Notes: generated by a model from the letters alone, not told the origin. A stretch of 64,000 bases of DNA from Salinibacterium sp. (GCA_015234465.1 JADGNA010000008.1:620001-684000); one strand, 5' to 3'; positions 27,429 through 35,503 are shown, counted from the stretch's first letter. Program-made: numbers and translations.

Positions 27429-28496
27429 TCATGCTCCCACCCGATCGAGCAGCCGCACGAAGGCGTCGAACATGCCCGGTGTCTCCTCTGCCGCGCCGTC
27501 GGGCGGCGGCAGCCTCGGCACGAGCGCCGAGGTCATGTCATCGTCGGCCCGCGAGGGCACGAGGCCGGTCGTGGGCAGTTCGGCGGCGGACCCGACGAGC
27601 GTCACGCTGCCGGTCGCCTGCTCGCCCGCCTCCGAGTAGAGGTGGAACGAGAATTGGTCGGCCCCGGCCGACGCGGTCGGGTGGTAGAGCGCCGTGCCGT
27701 CCGGCGAGCAGACGACCGTGCCGTGCACGGCAGCGCCGCATCCGATCAGGCGAAGCTCCTCATCGCCCGCGACCGCGTACTCCCGCAGGTCGAGGGACAC
27801 GACGTCGGCACCCCGCTCGGCGAAGACGTGCATGGCGCCGAGGCCGCGCTCGCCCGCCCGGTAGAACGACAGCGTGAGGGATGCCGCGGCCGATTCCTGC
27901 CCTAAGTCATCGAGCACGACCACACCGAGTTCGACGGGGCCAACGTGGTCAGGCGCGGCAGCGAAGACGAGGTGAGTCGCGGTCGCCCACCCGATGCCCG
28001 CCTCGCGGGGTGCCACCGAGTCGACCGTGACGGTCATGCCCGTGCAGACCTGGCACTCGATGTCGAGATCGGAGAAGGGCAGCATGACGCGGGTTCCCGC
28101 CGCGAAGGGGTAGCCGTAGGCCTGGTCGGGCAGCACGGGCACAGGCGGGGGCGCAAGCGTGACGATGTAGTCGACCGTGAGCTGCACGGCACCATTGCCG
28201 AGCGCAAGCGGCACGACGACGGTGCCGAAGTCGGGGTCGTAGACGGGCGCGGCGAAGGTCACCGATTGCGCTTCGCAGGCCGTCACCAGATCGGATGCCG
28301 CGAGCGCGGCAGCGCAGTCGGTGAACGCCCAGTGCTCGGCCGGCTTCACCTGGGCCTCGCCCTCGTAGGGGATCGCGACCGAGTTGGCGCCCGTGTAGGT
28401 CGCGGCCGTGGCATCCGTCGCCGGAATCTGCACCGCGGCAACGAGGGCGCAGGCGAGCAGCAGCACGACGATGCGCGCGCGTGCCGCAGCCTTCAC
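27429..28496 (-). CDS. Secreted Ig-like domain protein of the type VII locus
   Basis: This 355-residue protein has an N-terminal signal peptide (about 1-32, RIVVLLLACALVAAVQIPATDATA). The extracytoplasmic region reads as beta-sandwich repeats: DFGTVVVPLALGNGAVQLTVDYIV, PDHVGPVELGVVVLDD and a final DQFSFHLYSEAGEQATGSVTLV like VCBS/cadherin-type repeats. LPTTG near residue 310 has no hydrophobic tail, so it is not a sortase signal. It is the first gene of the operon leading into eccC and could be a surface or periplasmic part of the apparatus. Its function is unassigned. Confidence 0.7.
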   Translation of the reverse strand: MKAAARARIVVLLLACALVAAVQIPATDATAATYTGANSVAIPYEGEAQVKPAEHWAFTDCAAALAASDLVTACEAQSVTFAAPVYDPDFGTVVVPLALGNGAVQLTVDYIVTLAPPPVPVLPDQAYGYPFAAGTRVMLPFSDLDIECQVCTGMTVTVDSVAPREAGIGWATATHLVFAAAPDHVGPVELGVVVLDDLGQESAAASLTLSFYRAGERGLGAMHVFAERGADVVSLDLREYAVAGDEELRLIGCGAAVHGTVVCSPDGTALYHPTASAGADQFSFHLYSEAGEQATGSVTLVGSAAELPTTGLVPSRADDDMTSALVPRLPPPDGAAEETPGMFDAFVRLLDRVGA

Positions 28497-28593
28497 GGAG
28501 TACCTCCCTCTTGCGGGACAGGCCCGCCGCCCCCGACGACCTTATGCTAGTGACACCCCGACTGGGGGTCTCGCACATCATCCGAGGAGGCGC

Positions 28594-29181
28594 ATGAGCA
28601 TCGAGCAGGCCCAGCGCAGCGCGCCGCCCGTGCGGATGCAGCTCGGCACCGCGCCCGGACAGCCCTCGCTCCACAGCCCCTCGCTCTCGGCTCCCGCCGA
28701 CGCCCCGCCCCGCAAGCGCGAGCTCATGTCGGGCGCCGCCGTGCTGCCCGAGCTGGCCGAGGCGCCCGTCGCGGAGCGCAAGTGGTGGAAGCATCCGGCC
28801 TTCATCGTCTCGATCATCACGACCTTCCTCGCGCTCGTCACCGCGATCGTGCTGCTCATCGTCGGCATCGTGACGGATGACACGGCCCGCGTCTCCGGCC
28901 TCGGCCTCGACCTCGGCACGGGCAACGCCCAGCTCTCCTGGGATGGCCCCGACGTGCCCTACTCCCTCTACGCCGTCGCAGGATCGGGTGACGTGACCGA
29001 CCTCTCGCAGCCCTTCGTCAAGGGGCGCGAGGCGTGGCTCCCGGTCGGCCTCGGGCAGTTCGACGAGGAGACCTGCTTCGTCGTGCGCCCCGCGAGCATC
29101 ACCGACGACGTGAGCCTCAGCGCCGACACGCTCGCGAGCCAGGGTGCCCAATCCGCCTGCGTCGCCAACGCCCGTGAGTAG
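28594..29181 (+). CDS. Membrane-anchored protein with extracytoplasmic domain
   Basis: This 195-residue protein is preceded by a strong gaggagg site. The cytoplasmic N-terminus (1-64) is Pro/Ala-rich, a single transmembrane helix spans about 69-93 (FIVSIITTFLALVTAIVLLIVGIV), and roughly 100 outer residues may form an FN3-like beta domain (NAQLSWDGPDVPYSLYAV, ETCFVVRP) with two Cys. It is divergent from the type VII operon across a 97-bp shared promoter region and starts an operon with a lipoprotein and an ABC exporter. Its role is unknown; position suggests an accessory to the secretion locus. Confidence 0.7.
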   Translation: MSIEQAQRSAPPVRMQLGTAPGQPSLHSPSLSAPADAPPRKRELMSGAAVLPELAEAPVAERKWWKHPAFIVSIITTFLALVTAIVLLIVGIVTDDTARVSGLGLDLGTGNAQLSWDGPDVPYSLYAVAGSGDVTDLSQPFVKGREAWLPVGLGQFDEETCFVVRPASITDDVSLSADTLASQGAQSACVANARE

Positions 29182-29947
29182 GCGAGGGATGCGCGTGCGC
29201 GCGATCACCGCGGCCGTCGCCATGGGCCTCCTCCTGAGCGGATGCACCGGCCAGCCCGACCCCGAACCGCCGCCTCCGCCGGAGGGCGTCGACCTCTCGG
29301 CGATCGACCCCGACGACACGGAACGCAACGGCGTCTGGTACCTGAGCGGGGAGGACGCCCTGCGCCAGGTCATCGATGCGGCGCGCAAGGCCGGCGGCGT
29401 CACGATGGAGGGCAGCGTCACCGAGCGGCTCGTGCTCGGCGAGGATGCTCCCCCGACGCCGGGCCGCAGCATCCGTCTCTCGGTGCAGGGCACGCCGAGC
29501 GACTACACCGCGAGCGTGACGGCCGGCGCGATCGGCGTCGAGATCATCGCTGCGGAGGGTGCCGCGCACGTGACGGGCAACCGGGCGCTTGCGGCGGTGA
29601 CGGGCGTGCCCGAGATCGCGGAGGGCTTCGTGTGCGTCACGCCAGGTGACCCCCTGCTGACACAGTGGGGTCCGCTGCTCTCCCCCGCCGAGTTCCTCAC
29701 GAACATCGTCGACTCCGGCGCCGTCACGGCGAGCGCGACCCCGCCCCGCGAGGGGGCCGAGACGGTCGACATCGTGCTCGACTCCGGCGGCTCGCCCCTC
29801 GGCGTGCTGACCGTCTCGGCCGTTGGCAAGCCGCTGCCGCTGCGGTTCGACGGCGCCGACACCTCCGGCGAGGCGGGGCTCACCTTCACGGGCTGGGGTG
29901 AGGCATCCGAGATCCCGGAGCCGTCGCCCGTCGCGCGCGGCTGCTGA
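29174..29947 (+). CDS. Putative lipoprotein (LppX/LprG-like)
   Basis: About 257 residues. A GTG at 29174 overlaps the upstream stop; an ATG at 29189 is also possible. A lipoprotein signal peptide ends in the lipobox LLLSGC, followed by a Pro-rich spacer. The mature part (DALRQVIDAARKAGGVTMEGSVTERL, and beta-strand repeats ending LTFTGWGEASEIPEP) recalls the LppX_LprAFG fold that binds lipids at the outer face of the membrane. The family call is by pattern only. It is 11 bp upstream of the ABC ATPase, so it may deliver or accept that exporter's substrate. Confidence 0.68.
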   Translation: MSRRGMRVRAITAAVAMGLLLSGCTGQPDPEPPPPPEGVDLSAIDPDDTERNGVWYLSGEDALRQVIDAARKAGGVTMEGSVTERLVLGEDAPPTPGRSIRLSVQGTPSDYTASVTAGAIGVEIIAAEGAAHVTGNRALAAVTGVPEIAEGFVCVTPGDPLLTQWGPLLSPAEFLTNIVDSGAVTASATPPREGAETVDIVLDSGGSPLGVLTVSAVGKPLPLRFDGADTSGEAGLTFTGWGEASEIPEPSPVARGC

Positions 29948-29958
29948 GTGATCGCGCC

Positions 29959-30819
29959 ATGACACAGCACACGGGGCACGCCGTCAGCGTGCGCGGCCTG
30001 CGCAAGCAGTACGGCAGCTTCGCCGCGGTCGACGGCGTCGACTTCGAAATCGTGCGCGGGGAGACCTTCGCCCTGCTCGGCCCGAATGGCGCGGGCAAGT
30101 CGACGACGATCGAGATCCTCGAGGGCTACCGCGACCGCACGTCGGGCGAGGTGAGCGTGCTGGGCGTCGACCCGCAGAAGGGCGGGCTCGCGTGGAAGGC
30201 CCGCCTCGGCATCGTGCTGCAGGACTCGGGCGAGAGCGGCAACGTGACCGTGCGTGAGCAGCTCAGCCACTTCGCCGCGCTCTACCCCAACCCTCGCGGC
30301 GTCGAGGAGACGATCGCCGCCGTCGGGCTCGAGGCGAAGGCGGGAACGCTCATCCGCAGGCTCTCCGGCGGCCAGCGACGCCGAGTGGATGTCGCGCTCG
30401 GCATGATCGGCCGGCCGGAACTGCTCTTCCTCGATGAGCCGACCACGGGCTTCGACCCGCAGGCGCGCCGCCAGTTCTGGAGCGTCATCCGCAGCCTCAA
30501 GGACGACGGCACGACCATCCTGCTCACGACCCACTATCTCGACGAGGCCGCCCAGCTGAGCGACCGCGTCGGCATCATCGCGGGCGGCACGCTCCTCGAC
30601 ATCGGCACGGTAGACCAGATCGGCGGGGCGGATGCCCGTGTGCCCGTCGTGCGCTGGCTCGAGCACGGCGTGCTCCACGAGGAGCGCACGACGGAACCCG
30701 GACGACTCACGCACGAACTCGTGGCGCGGCTGGGCGAACCCGAGGGGCTTGAGGTCATCAGACCCAGCCTTGAAGACGTGTACCTGCAACTCGTCGGCTC
30801 CCACGAGGTGCTGGCATGA
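29959..30819 (+). CDS. ABC transporter ATP-binding protein (ABC-2 exporter)
   Basis: This 286-residue ATPase has Walker A GPNGAGKS (41-48), the signature LSGGQ (135-139), Walker B LLFLDE (155-160) and an H-loop TTHYLDEA. It resembles the ATPase at 959-1885. Its stop overlaps the permease start (30816-30819). It is third in an operon with a membrane-anchored protein and a lipoprotein. The substrate is unknown. Confidence 0.92.
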   Translation: MTQHTGHAVSVRGLRKQYGSFAAVDGVDFEIVRGETFALLGPNGAGKSTTIEILEGYRDRTSGEVSVLGVDPQKGGLAWKARLGIVLQDSGESGNVTVREQLSHFAALYPNPRGVEETIAAVGLEAKAGTLIRRLSGGQRRRVDVALGMIGRPELLFLDEPTTGFDPQARRQFWSVIRSLKDDGTTILLTTHYLDEAAQLSDRVGIIAGGTLLDIGTVDQIGGADARVPVVRWLEHGVLHEERTTEPGRLTHELVARLGEPEGLEVIRPSLEDVYLQLVGSHEVLA

Positions 30820-31625
30820 GCCGCACGCTCGCGCTCGGCGCGCGACGCATCGGCTACGAGATCCGCGCCTACTTCAGGCAGGGCGATGCGGTGTTCTTCG
30901 GCTTCCTGTTTCCCATCGTCATGCTGACGATCTTCGCGGTCGCCTTCAGCGAGGCCGAGTTCGGGCGGGATGCCGACGGCAACGTCGTCAGCGCGGCCGT
31001 CTTCTACCTGCCCGCCATGCTCGCCGCGGGCGTGCTGCTGAGCGGACTGCAGAACATGGCGCTCGACATCGCGACCGAGAAGAGCGACGGCACCCTCAAG
31101 CGCCTCGCCGGCTCTCCCCTGCCCGTCATCAGCTACTTCATGGGCAAGATCGGGCAGGTGCTCGTCTCGGGCATCCTGCAGGCGATCCTCCTGCTCGTGA
31201 TCGCCGCCGTCGCCTTCGGGGTCGACCTTCCCGACTCCCCTGAGCGCTGGCTCACCTTCGTCTGGGTGTTCCTGCTCGGCATCGCCACGAGTGCGATCCT
31301 CGGCATCGGGCTCAGCGGCATCCCCCGCAGCGGCAAGAGCGCGAGCGCCGTCATCATCCCCATCGTGCTCGTGCTGCAGTTCATCTCGGGTGTGTACCTG
31401 CAGTTCTCGATGCTGCCCGACTGGTTGCAGAACGTGGCATCCGTGTTCCCGCTCAAGTGGATGGCGCAGGGTATGCGCTCAGCCTTCCTGCCCGATGAGC
31501 TGAAGGTGCTCGAGCAGGGCGAGACGTGGAACCTGCCCGGCATCGCCATCGTCCTGGCGATCTGGCTCATCGTGGGGCTCGTGCTGGCGCGACTCAGTTT
31601 CCGGTGGATCCGCAAGGACAGCTGA
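30816..31625 (+). CDS. ABC-2 type transporter permease
   Basis: This 269-residue membrane protein has about six helices and the ABC-2 layout: an N-terminal helix near 30-47 (GFLFPIVMLTIFAVAFSE), further helices near 68, 105, 145 and 180, and a last one near 235-258. The segment VFPLKWMAQGMRSAFLPD is typical of the family. It pairs with the coupled ATPase upstream. Its stop lies 12 bp from the convergent murB stop. Confidence 0.9.
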   Translation: MSRTLALGARRIGYEIRAYFRQGDAVFFGFLFPIVMLTIFAVAFSEAEFGRDADGNVVSAAVFYLPAMLAAGVLLSGLQNMALDIATEKSDGTLKRLAGSPLPVISYFMGKIGQVLVSGILQAILLLVIAAVAFGVDLPDSPERWLTFVWVFLLGIATSAILGIGLSGIPRSGKSASAVIIPIVLVLQFISGVYLQFSMLPDWLQNVASVFPLKWMAQGMRSAFLPDELKVLEQGETWNLPGIAIVLAIWLIVGLVLARLSFRWIRKDS

Positions 31626-31637
31626 GCGGCGTCGCTC

Positions 31638-32753
31638 CTAGAGGTCGAGGCCGACCAGCACGGGCTCGGGCTGCAGCCGCACCCCGAACTCGCCCATGAC
31701 GCGGGTCTGCACGAAGCGCGCGAGCTCTGCGATCTGCTCGGCCGTCGCGCCACCACGGTTGACGATCGCGAGCGTGTGCTTGCTCGAGATCGCGGCGGCG
31801 GAACCCGGCAGCGAGAAGCCGCGACGGATGCCCGAATGCTCGATCAACCACGCAGCGCTCAGCTTGACCCGGGCTTCGGCCGCGCGCGCCGGGGGCAGGC
31901 CGTCGAGCAGGTGCACCTGGTCGAGCGGCACCACGACAGGGTCGGGCTCAGGGTCGAGGCTCCAGCGCGGCGCATCCCACGGGAGCGCCGCCGCGAAGGA
32001 TCCCGTGACGATCGGGTTCGTGAAGAACGAGCCCGTGCTCACCGAGTCGGGGTCATCATCCGACAGCACCATGCCCTTCGAGGAACGCAAGCGCAGCACG
32101 GCCTCCCGCACCTCGCGGATCGGCCGGCGCTCCCCCAGCTCTGCCCCGAGCGCGGACGCCAGCTGGGCGTAGGCGATCGGCGCGCTCAGCTCCCCACGCT
32201 GCAGGCGCATCTCCACCGCGAGCACGACGCCCTGGCGGCCCGCCTTGATCTTCGACATGCGGTAGTCGAGGCCGAGGTCGGATGCCGCGATCGTCGACAC
32301 CTCGCCCGTCAAGTAGTCGAGGAAGTCGATCGAGACCAGGGTGTCTGAGAGCTCCGCACCGTAGGCGCCGATGTTCTGGATGGGGGCGGCCCCGACCGAT
32401 CCGGGGATGCCGGCGAGGGCCTCAAGCCCCGAGAGGCCCGCGCCGACGGTGCGAGCAACGAGCTCGTCCCACGACTCGCCCGCCTGCACCCGGATCGTGA
32501 CCGGGTCGCCCTCGGCCGCGGCATCCGCGCCCTCAAGCCCCTCGATGCCGCGCGTCAGCACGTGCACCGCCCAGCCGTCGAAGCCCTCGTCGGCGACGAG
32601 CATGTTGGAACCACCGCCGAAGACCAGCCAGGAGTCGCCCGTCGACCAGACGTCGAGCATGACGCTCACCAGCTCGGCGGGGTCGCGAACCTCAATGAAT
32701 TCACGGGCCTCGCCACCGACCCGCGTCGACGTGAGTTGGGAGAACGCGGTCAC
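31638..32753 (-). CDS. murB: UDP-N-acetylenolpyruvoylglucosamine reductase
   Basis: This 371-residue FAD enzyme reduces UDP-GlcNAc-enolpyruvate to UDP-MurNAc in peptidoglycan synthesis. FAD-domain motifs are VFGGGSNMLVADEGFDGW and GIPGSVGAAPIQNIGAYGAE. The catalytic Ser is in VSTGSFFTNPI, and the C-terminal region has SAAWLIEHSGIRRG with the closing HTLAIVNRGGATA. Its start overlaps the end of the hadB-like gene (32750-32753), forming the hadA-hadB-murB arrangement seen in many actinobacteria. Confidence 0.96.
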   Translation of the reverse strand: MTAFSQLTSTRVGGEAREFIEVRDPAELVSVMLDVWSTGDSWLVFGGGSNMLVADEGFDGWAVHVLTRGIEGLEGADAAAEGDPVTIRVQAGESWDELVARTVGAGLSGLEALAGIPGSVGAAPIQNIGAYGAELSDTLVSIDFLDYLTGEVSTIAASDLGLDYRMSKIKAGRQGVVLAVEMRLQRGELSAPIAYAQLASALGAELGERRPIREVREAVLRLRSSKGMVLSDDDPDSVSTGSFFTNPIVTGSFAAALPWDAPRWSLDPEPDPVVVPLDQVHLLDGLPPARAAEARVKLSAAWLIEHSGIRRGFSLPGSAAAISSKHTLAIVNRGGATAEQIAELARFVQTRVMGEFGVRLQPEPVLVGLDL

Positions 32754-33157
32754 TTCGGCAGCGCCACCAAGACCTGCGCCTTGCCCAGCACCGTCTGCTC
32801 ACCGAAGGTGACGGTCAGGTCGATGCGGGCACCATCATCCGTCAACGCGCCCACCTTGGCGCTCACGTTGATGACCGCGCCGAGCTCGGGGTCGACGACG
32901 ACGGGGCGCGTGAAACGCACCTGGTAGTCACGAACGAGGCCGGGGTCGCCGAGCCACTCCACGACCGGCTGCACGGCCGTGCCCATCGTGAGCATGCCGT
33001 GCGCGAGCACACCCGGCAGCCCCACGTTGCGGGCGACATCGTCGCGGTAGTGGATGGGATTGAAATCACCGGATGCGCCGGCGTAGCGCACGAGGGAATC
33101 ACGCGTCAGCGGGTAGCTCGCCTCCGCCACGACCTGGCCGACCTCGAGCTCGATCAT
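32750..33157 (-). CDS. MaoC-like dehydratase, HadB type
   Basis: This 135-residue single hot-dog domain has the hydratase 2 motif YAGASGDFNPIHYRDDVA, with catalytic Asp and His. Its role is dehydration of (3R)-hydroxyacyl thioesters, as in HadB of the type II fatty acid synthase; a hydratase in fatty acid oxidation is the alternative. It overlaps hadA upstream (33154-33157) and murB downstream, so all three are translated together. Confidence 0.85.
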   Translation of the reverse strand: MIELEVGQVVAEASYPLTRDSLVRYAGASGDFNPIHYRDDVARNVGLPGVLAHGMLTMGTAVQPVVEWLGDPGLVRDYQVRFTRPVVVDPELGAVINVSAKVGALTDDGARIDLTVTFGEQTVLGKAQVLVALPK

Positions 33158-33600
33158 GCGTCCCCCCTCACGACGAGCGTGGAGATCGCCGTCACGACGT
33201 GCTCGCCCTTCGCGTCGACGATCGTCGACTCCGCCGTCACCATCGCGTTGCCGCCGAGCGACTTGATGCCCGTGACCTGCAGCGTCGCCGTCAGTTCGTC
33301 GCCCGCGACGATCGGGCGGGAGTAGCTGAAGCGCTGGTCGCCGTGCACGACCCGCGAGAAGTCGATGCCCGCGTCCGGCTCGGCGAGCAGCTGCGCGAGC
33401 GTCGCCTCCTGGACCACGACGGGGAACGTCGGCGGGGCAACCACGTCGGGGTAGCCGGCCGCGCGCGCCGCCTCAGGGTCGAGATGCGTGGGGTGGGTGG
33501 CCGCGACGGCACGAGCGAACTCGCGCACCTTCTCGCGGCCCACGAGGTAGGGCTCGGTCGGGGGAAAGTCCCTGCTCTGCAGATCGGGGTTCACTGTCAC
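33154..33600 (-). CDS. MaoC-like dehydratase, HadA type (FAS1-like dehydratase domain)
   Basis: This 148-residue hot-dog protein matches the N-terminal FAS1-type dehydratase partner (HadA), which lacks the catalytic pair and helps bind the acyl chain. Characteristic parts are PYLVGREKVREFARAV, THPTHLDPEAARAAGYPDVVAPPTFPVVV and the VHGDQRFSYSRPI strand. I chose the GTG at 33600; the frame extends upstream but without similarity. It probably forms a heterodimer with the HadB-like protein encoded by the overlapping downstream gene. Confidence 0.83.
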   Translation of the reverse strand: MTVNPDLQSRDFPPTEPYLVGREKVREFARAVAATHPTHLDPEAARAAGYPDVVAPPTFPVVVQEATLAQLLAEPDAGIDFSRVVHGDQRFSYSRPIVAGDELTATLQVTGIKSLGGNAMVTAESTIVDAKGEHVVTAISTLVVRGDA

Positions 33601-33690
33601 GCCCGCAAGTCTATGCACGGTCGTCGGGCGCGTGGGTGTGGCATCCGTCGGTCCCACTGAGATGCGGGCGCGAGGTTGCCCCGAACGCAC

Positions 33691-33720
33691 GAAACCCCGG
33701 CGCGCAATGGCCGGGGTTTC
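33691..33720 (-). terminator. Terminator downstream of the 25-codon peptide gene
   Basis: Inverted repeat gaaaccccggc / gccggggtttc, an 11-bp perfect stem with an 8-base loop. It lies 28 bp after the peptide stop and 90 bp before the hadA start, so it should isolate the peptide transcript. There is no T-run outside the stem other than the tttc arm end. Confidence 0.75.
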
Positions 33721-33747
33721 GAGAGGGACTGTGTCAGTCGCTGCTGC

Positions 33748-33825
33748 CTACTGGCAGGAGTCGCACTGCAGCAGGTCCATCGGGTCGACGGGAACGTCGT
33801 AACCACTCACGTTGTCGTTGTCCAT
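33748..33825 (-). CDS. 25-residue peptide with C-terminal CxxC
   Basis: The ATG at 33825 is preceded by a full aaggagg site 5 bases upstream. The 25 codons begin MDNDNVSGYD, continue VPVDPMDLLQ and end CDSCQ at a TAG (33748-33750). The peptide is very acidic (six Asp, no Lys, Arg or Glu), with a single CxxC at the end. A consensus-like promoter (33901-33928) and a strong terminator (33691-33720) bracket it, so it looks like a dedicated, well-expressed gene. No modifying enzyme is adjacent. It could be a regulatory or metal-binding peptide or a modified-peptide precursor; no family is recognised. Confidence 0.65.
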   Translation of the reverse strand: MDNDNVSGYDVPVDPMDLLQCDSCQ

Positions 33826-33900
33826 GAGGACCTCCTTCAAGCCTTTGATATGGGTTCACAGGTGCTGGTCTCGTTGCCTGCCCCTGCGGTGGGTTCCCAC

Positions 33901-33928
33901 TATATAACCGGAATCACAGCCGTGTCAT
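33901..33928 (-). promoter_or_regulatory. Predicted promoter of the peptide gene
   Basis: On the minus strand a -35-like atgaca (33923-33928) and a -10-like tatata (33901-33906) are separated by 16 bp. The expected start lies near 33894, giving a leader of about 70 nt to the ATG at 33825. The stretch is unusually AT-rich for this genome. Confidence 0.5.
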
Positions 33929-34050
33929 TCCCCTACATGTTGTGTTTTCGGCGTGTCGCGAGGTTTCTCTCAATGCTACAAAGCACCACCGACATCCGCT
34001 GTGGAAGTCTGTACAAGTCGTGCTTGCGGGCGGCGGCGAAGCGCGAGTTG

Positions 34051-34638
34051 TCAGGCCCCGGATGCCGCGGAGGCCCGCAAGCGGTGCGCGCGCACCTTGG
34101 CACGGTTGCCGCAGCGCTGCATCGAGCACCAGCGCCGGTTGTTGGCGCGTGACTCGTCGACGAAGACGTGAGGGCAGTCATCCGCCTCACACGAGCGGAT
34201 GCGCTCGGCGCCGTGCAGGCTGAACTGTCGGACGGCGTCGCGCGCGATGCTCGAGAGGGCCTGGGCAACCGACACGCGGGTCGCGCCTGCGCGCCGACGC
34301 CCGCCTGCGAGCGCGGGAGGAACATCCGGGGTCGCGGCGAAGAGGTTGATCGTGTCGATGTCGTCGCGCGCGGGGGCGCCGCCCGAACTGATCGCCTCGG
34401 CGGCCCGCGCGATTGCCGCCCGGAGGAGCACGGCGTCGCGCAGGTCCCGCTCGACCGCGGTCTTCTGCAGGTGCTCGAAGCGTTCCGAGACCCACTCGAG
34501 CAGGTCGGCGGGGGTGGCGAAGTGCTGGCGTACATCGACACCGACGAGGGCGAAGTCGAGGCTCAGCGCGCCCGAGTCGAAGTGCCAACGACTGCCGTCT
34601 GGGTTCGCAACCCACTGTCCTGTCATATATTGCGCCAT
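34051..34638 (-). CDS. CGNR zinc-finger/ABATE domain regulator
   Basis: About 195 residues. The N-terminal ABATE-type domain (FDSGALSLDFALVGVDVRQHF, then DLLEWVSERFEHL) is followed by the C-terminal CGNR zinc finger: CEADDCPHVFVDESR, RRWCSMQRCGNRAKVRAHR, with four Cys. These proteins are stress-responsive DNA-binding regulators of unknown ligand. I took the ATG at 34638 (MAQYMTGQW); one at 34626 is equally possible and no strong ribosome site separates them. It is divergent from the NAD(P)-binding protein gene at 34745, which it may control. Confidence 0.85.
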   Translation of the reverse strand: MAQYMTGQWVANPDGSRWHFDSGALSLDFALVGVDVRQHFATPADLLEWVSERFEHLQKTAVERDLRDAVLLRAAIARAAEAISSGGAPARDDIDTINLFAATPDVPPALAGGRRRAGATRVSVAQALSSIARDAVRQFSLHGAERIRSCEADDCPHVFVDESRANNRRWCSMQRCGNRAKVRAHRLRASAASGA

Positions 34639-34744
34639 GTCGTAACCAGCGTAGCGGGTTACGAATGCTCCCCACACCAGACAACGCTCGGCCCGCGCTC
34701 AGACATGCGACCTACCGTGACACACCTTCGACGAAAGGAACCGC

Positions 34745-35386
34745 ATGAGAATCGCCATCATCGGCGGCCACGGCAAGGTCGCCCGCCACCTCACGCCCAT
34801 GCTCACGGCCGCGGGCCACGAGGTCAGCTCGATCGCCCGCAACCCCGACCATGCCGACGAGATCCGTTCGTGGGGCGCGAGCCCGGTCATCACCGACATC
34901 GAACAGCTCGACGTGACAGGACTCGCGAATGCCTTCGCTGGCCACGACGCGATCATCTGGTCGGCGGGCGCCGGCGGTGGCGACCCCAAGCGCACCTACG
35001 CCGTCGATCGGGATGCCGCGATCCGGTCGATCGAGGCGGCGGAGCGCGCCGGCGTGCGCCGCTACCTGATGGTGTCGTACTTCGGCGCCGGTCCAGACCA
35101 CGGCGTGCCCGAGGACAACGACTTCTTCGCCTACGCCGAGTCGAAGGCGCAGGCCGACGAGGCACTCCGGGCGAGCGGCCTCGACTGGACGATCGTGCAG
35201 CCCAGCGGCCTCACCGACGACCCCGCGACGGGCCACATCGAGGCGGATACCGAGGAGGGCGCGCAGGTGAGCCGGGGAGACGTCGCCGGGGTGCTCGCCG
35301 CCGCAGTGGAGGACGCGTCGACGATCGGGCGAAGCATCCGCTTCAACACGGGCGAGACGCCGATCGCTGAAGCCATCCGCGCCTGA
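34745..35386 (+). CDS. NAD(P)H-binding protein (atypical SDR)
   Basis: This 213-residue Rossmann-fold protein has the nucleotide motif IIGGHGKVARHL (4-15), then AIIWSAGAGGG, YLMVSYFGAGPD and WTIVQPSGLTDDP. It belongs to the atypical SDR group related to SDR_a5 and NmrA-like reductases, which bind NAD(P)H and act as reductases or redox sensors. An aaagga site precedes the ATG. It is divergent from the CGNR regulator. A hairpin and short repeats follow the stop. Confidence 0.85.
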   Translation: MRIAIIGGHGKVARHLTPMLTAAGHEVSSIARNPDHADEIRSWGASPVITDIEQLDVTGLANAFAGHDAIIWSAGAGGGDPKRTYAVDRDAAIRSIEAAERAGVRRYLMVSYFGAGPDHGVPEDNDFFAYAESKAQADEALRASGLDWTIVQPSGLTDDPATGHIEADTEEGAQVSRGDVAGVLAAAVEDASTIGRSIRFNTGETPIAEAIRA

Positions 35387-35398
35387 GGACTCTCCCAT

Positions 35399-35490
35399 TT
35401 CAGGAGGTCGGCCCGGTGCCAGGCCGACCTCCTGAATTAGGAAAGGGAACTCCTGAATTAGGAGAGGGAACTCCTGAGTTGGGAAAGGGA
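35399..35490. repeat. Terminator hairpin followed by 21-bp tandem repeats
   Basis: A 15-bp perfect stem, ttcaggaggtcggcc / ggccgacctcctgaa (35399-35413 and 35422-35436), lies 13 bp after the stop of the NAD(P)H-binding protein gene and should end both convergent transcripts. Directly after it come two 21-bp units (35435-35455 and 35456-35476) and a partial third to 35490, each containing cctgaattagga-like palindromic sequence. The second arm of the hairpin blends into the first repeat. Confidence 0.8.
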
Positions 35491-35503
35491 GCGGGCGGCC
35501 TGG

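Noticed and set aside
27550-27580. LPTTG sequence in the Ig-like secreted protein as a sortase anchor
   Set aside because: No hydrophobic segment or basic tail follows; the C-terminus is soluble and acidic.
23207-27877. A 1556-codon plus-strand open frame antisense to eccC
   Set aside because: It is a composition artefact of the GC-rich codons of eccC: Arg/Asp/Glu/Val-rich low-complexity translation, no domain and no ribosome site.
33748-33825. Mycofactocin-type precursor peptide
   Set aside because: It lacks the conserved C-terminal Ile-Asp-Gly-Met-Cys-Gly-Val-Tyr-like end and there is no radical SAM gene nearby.
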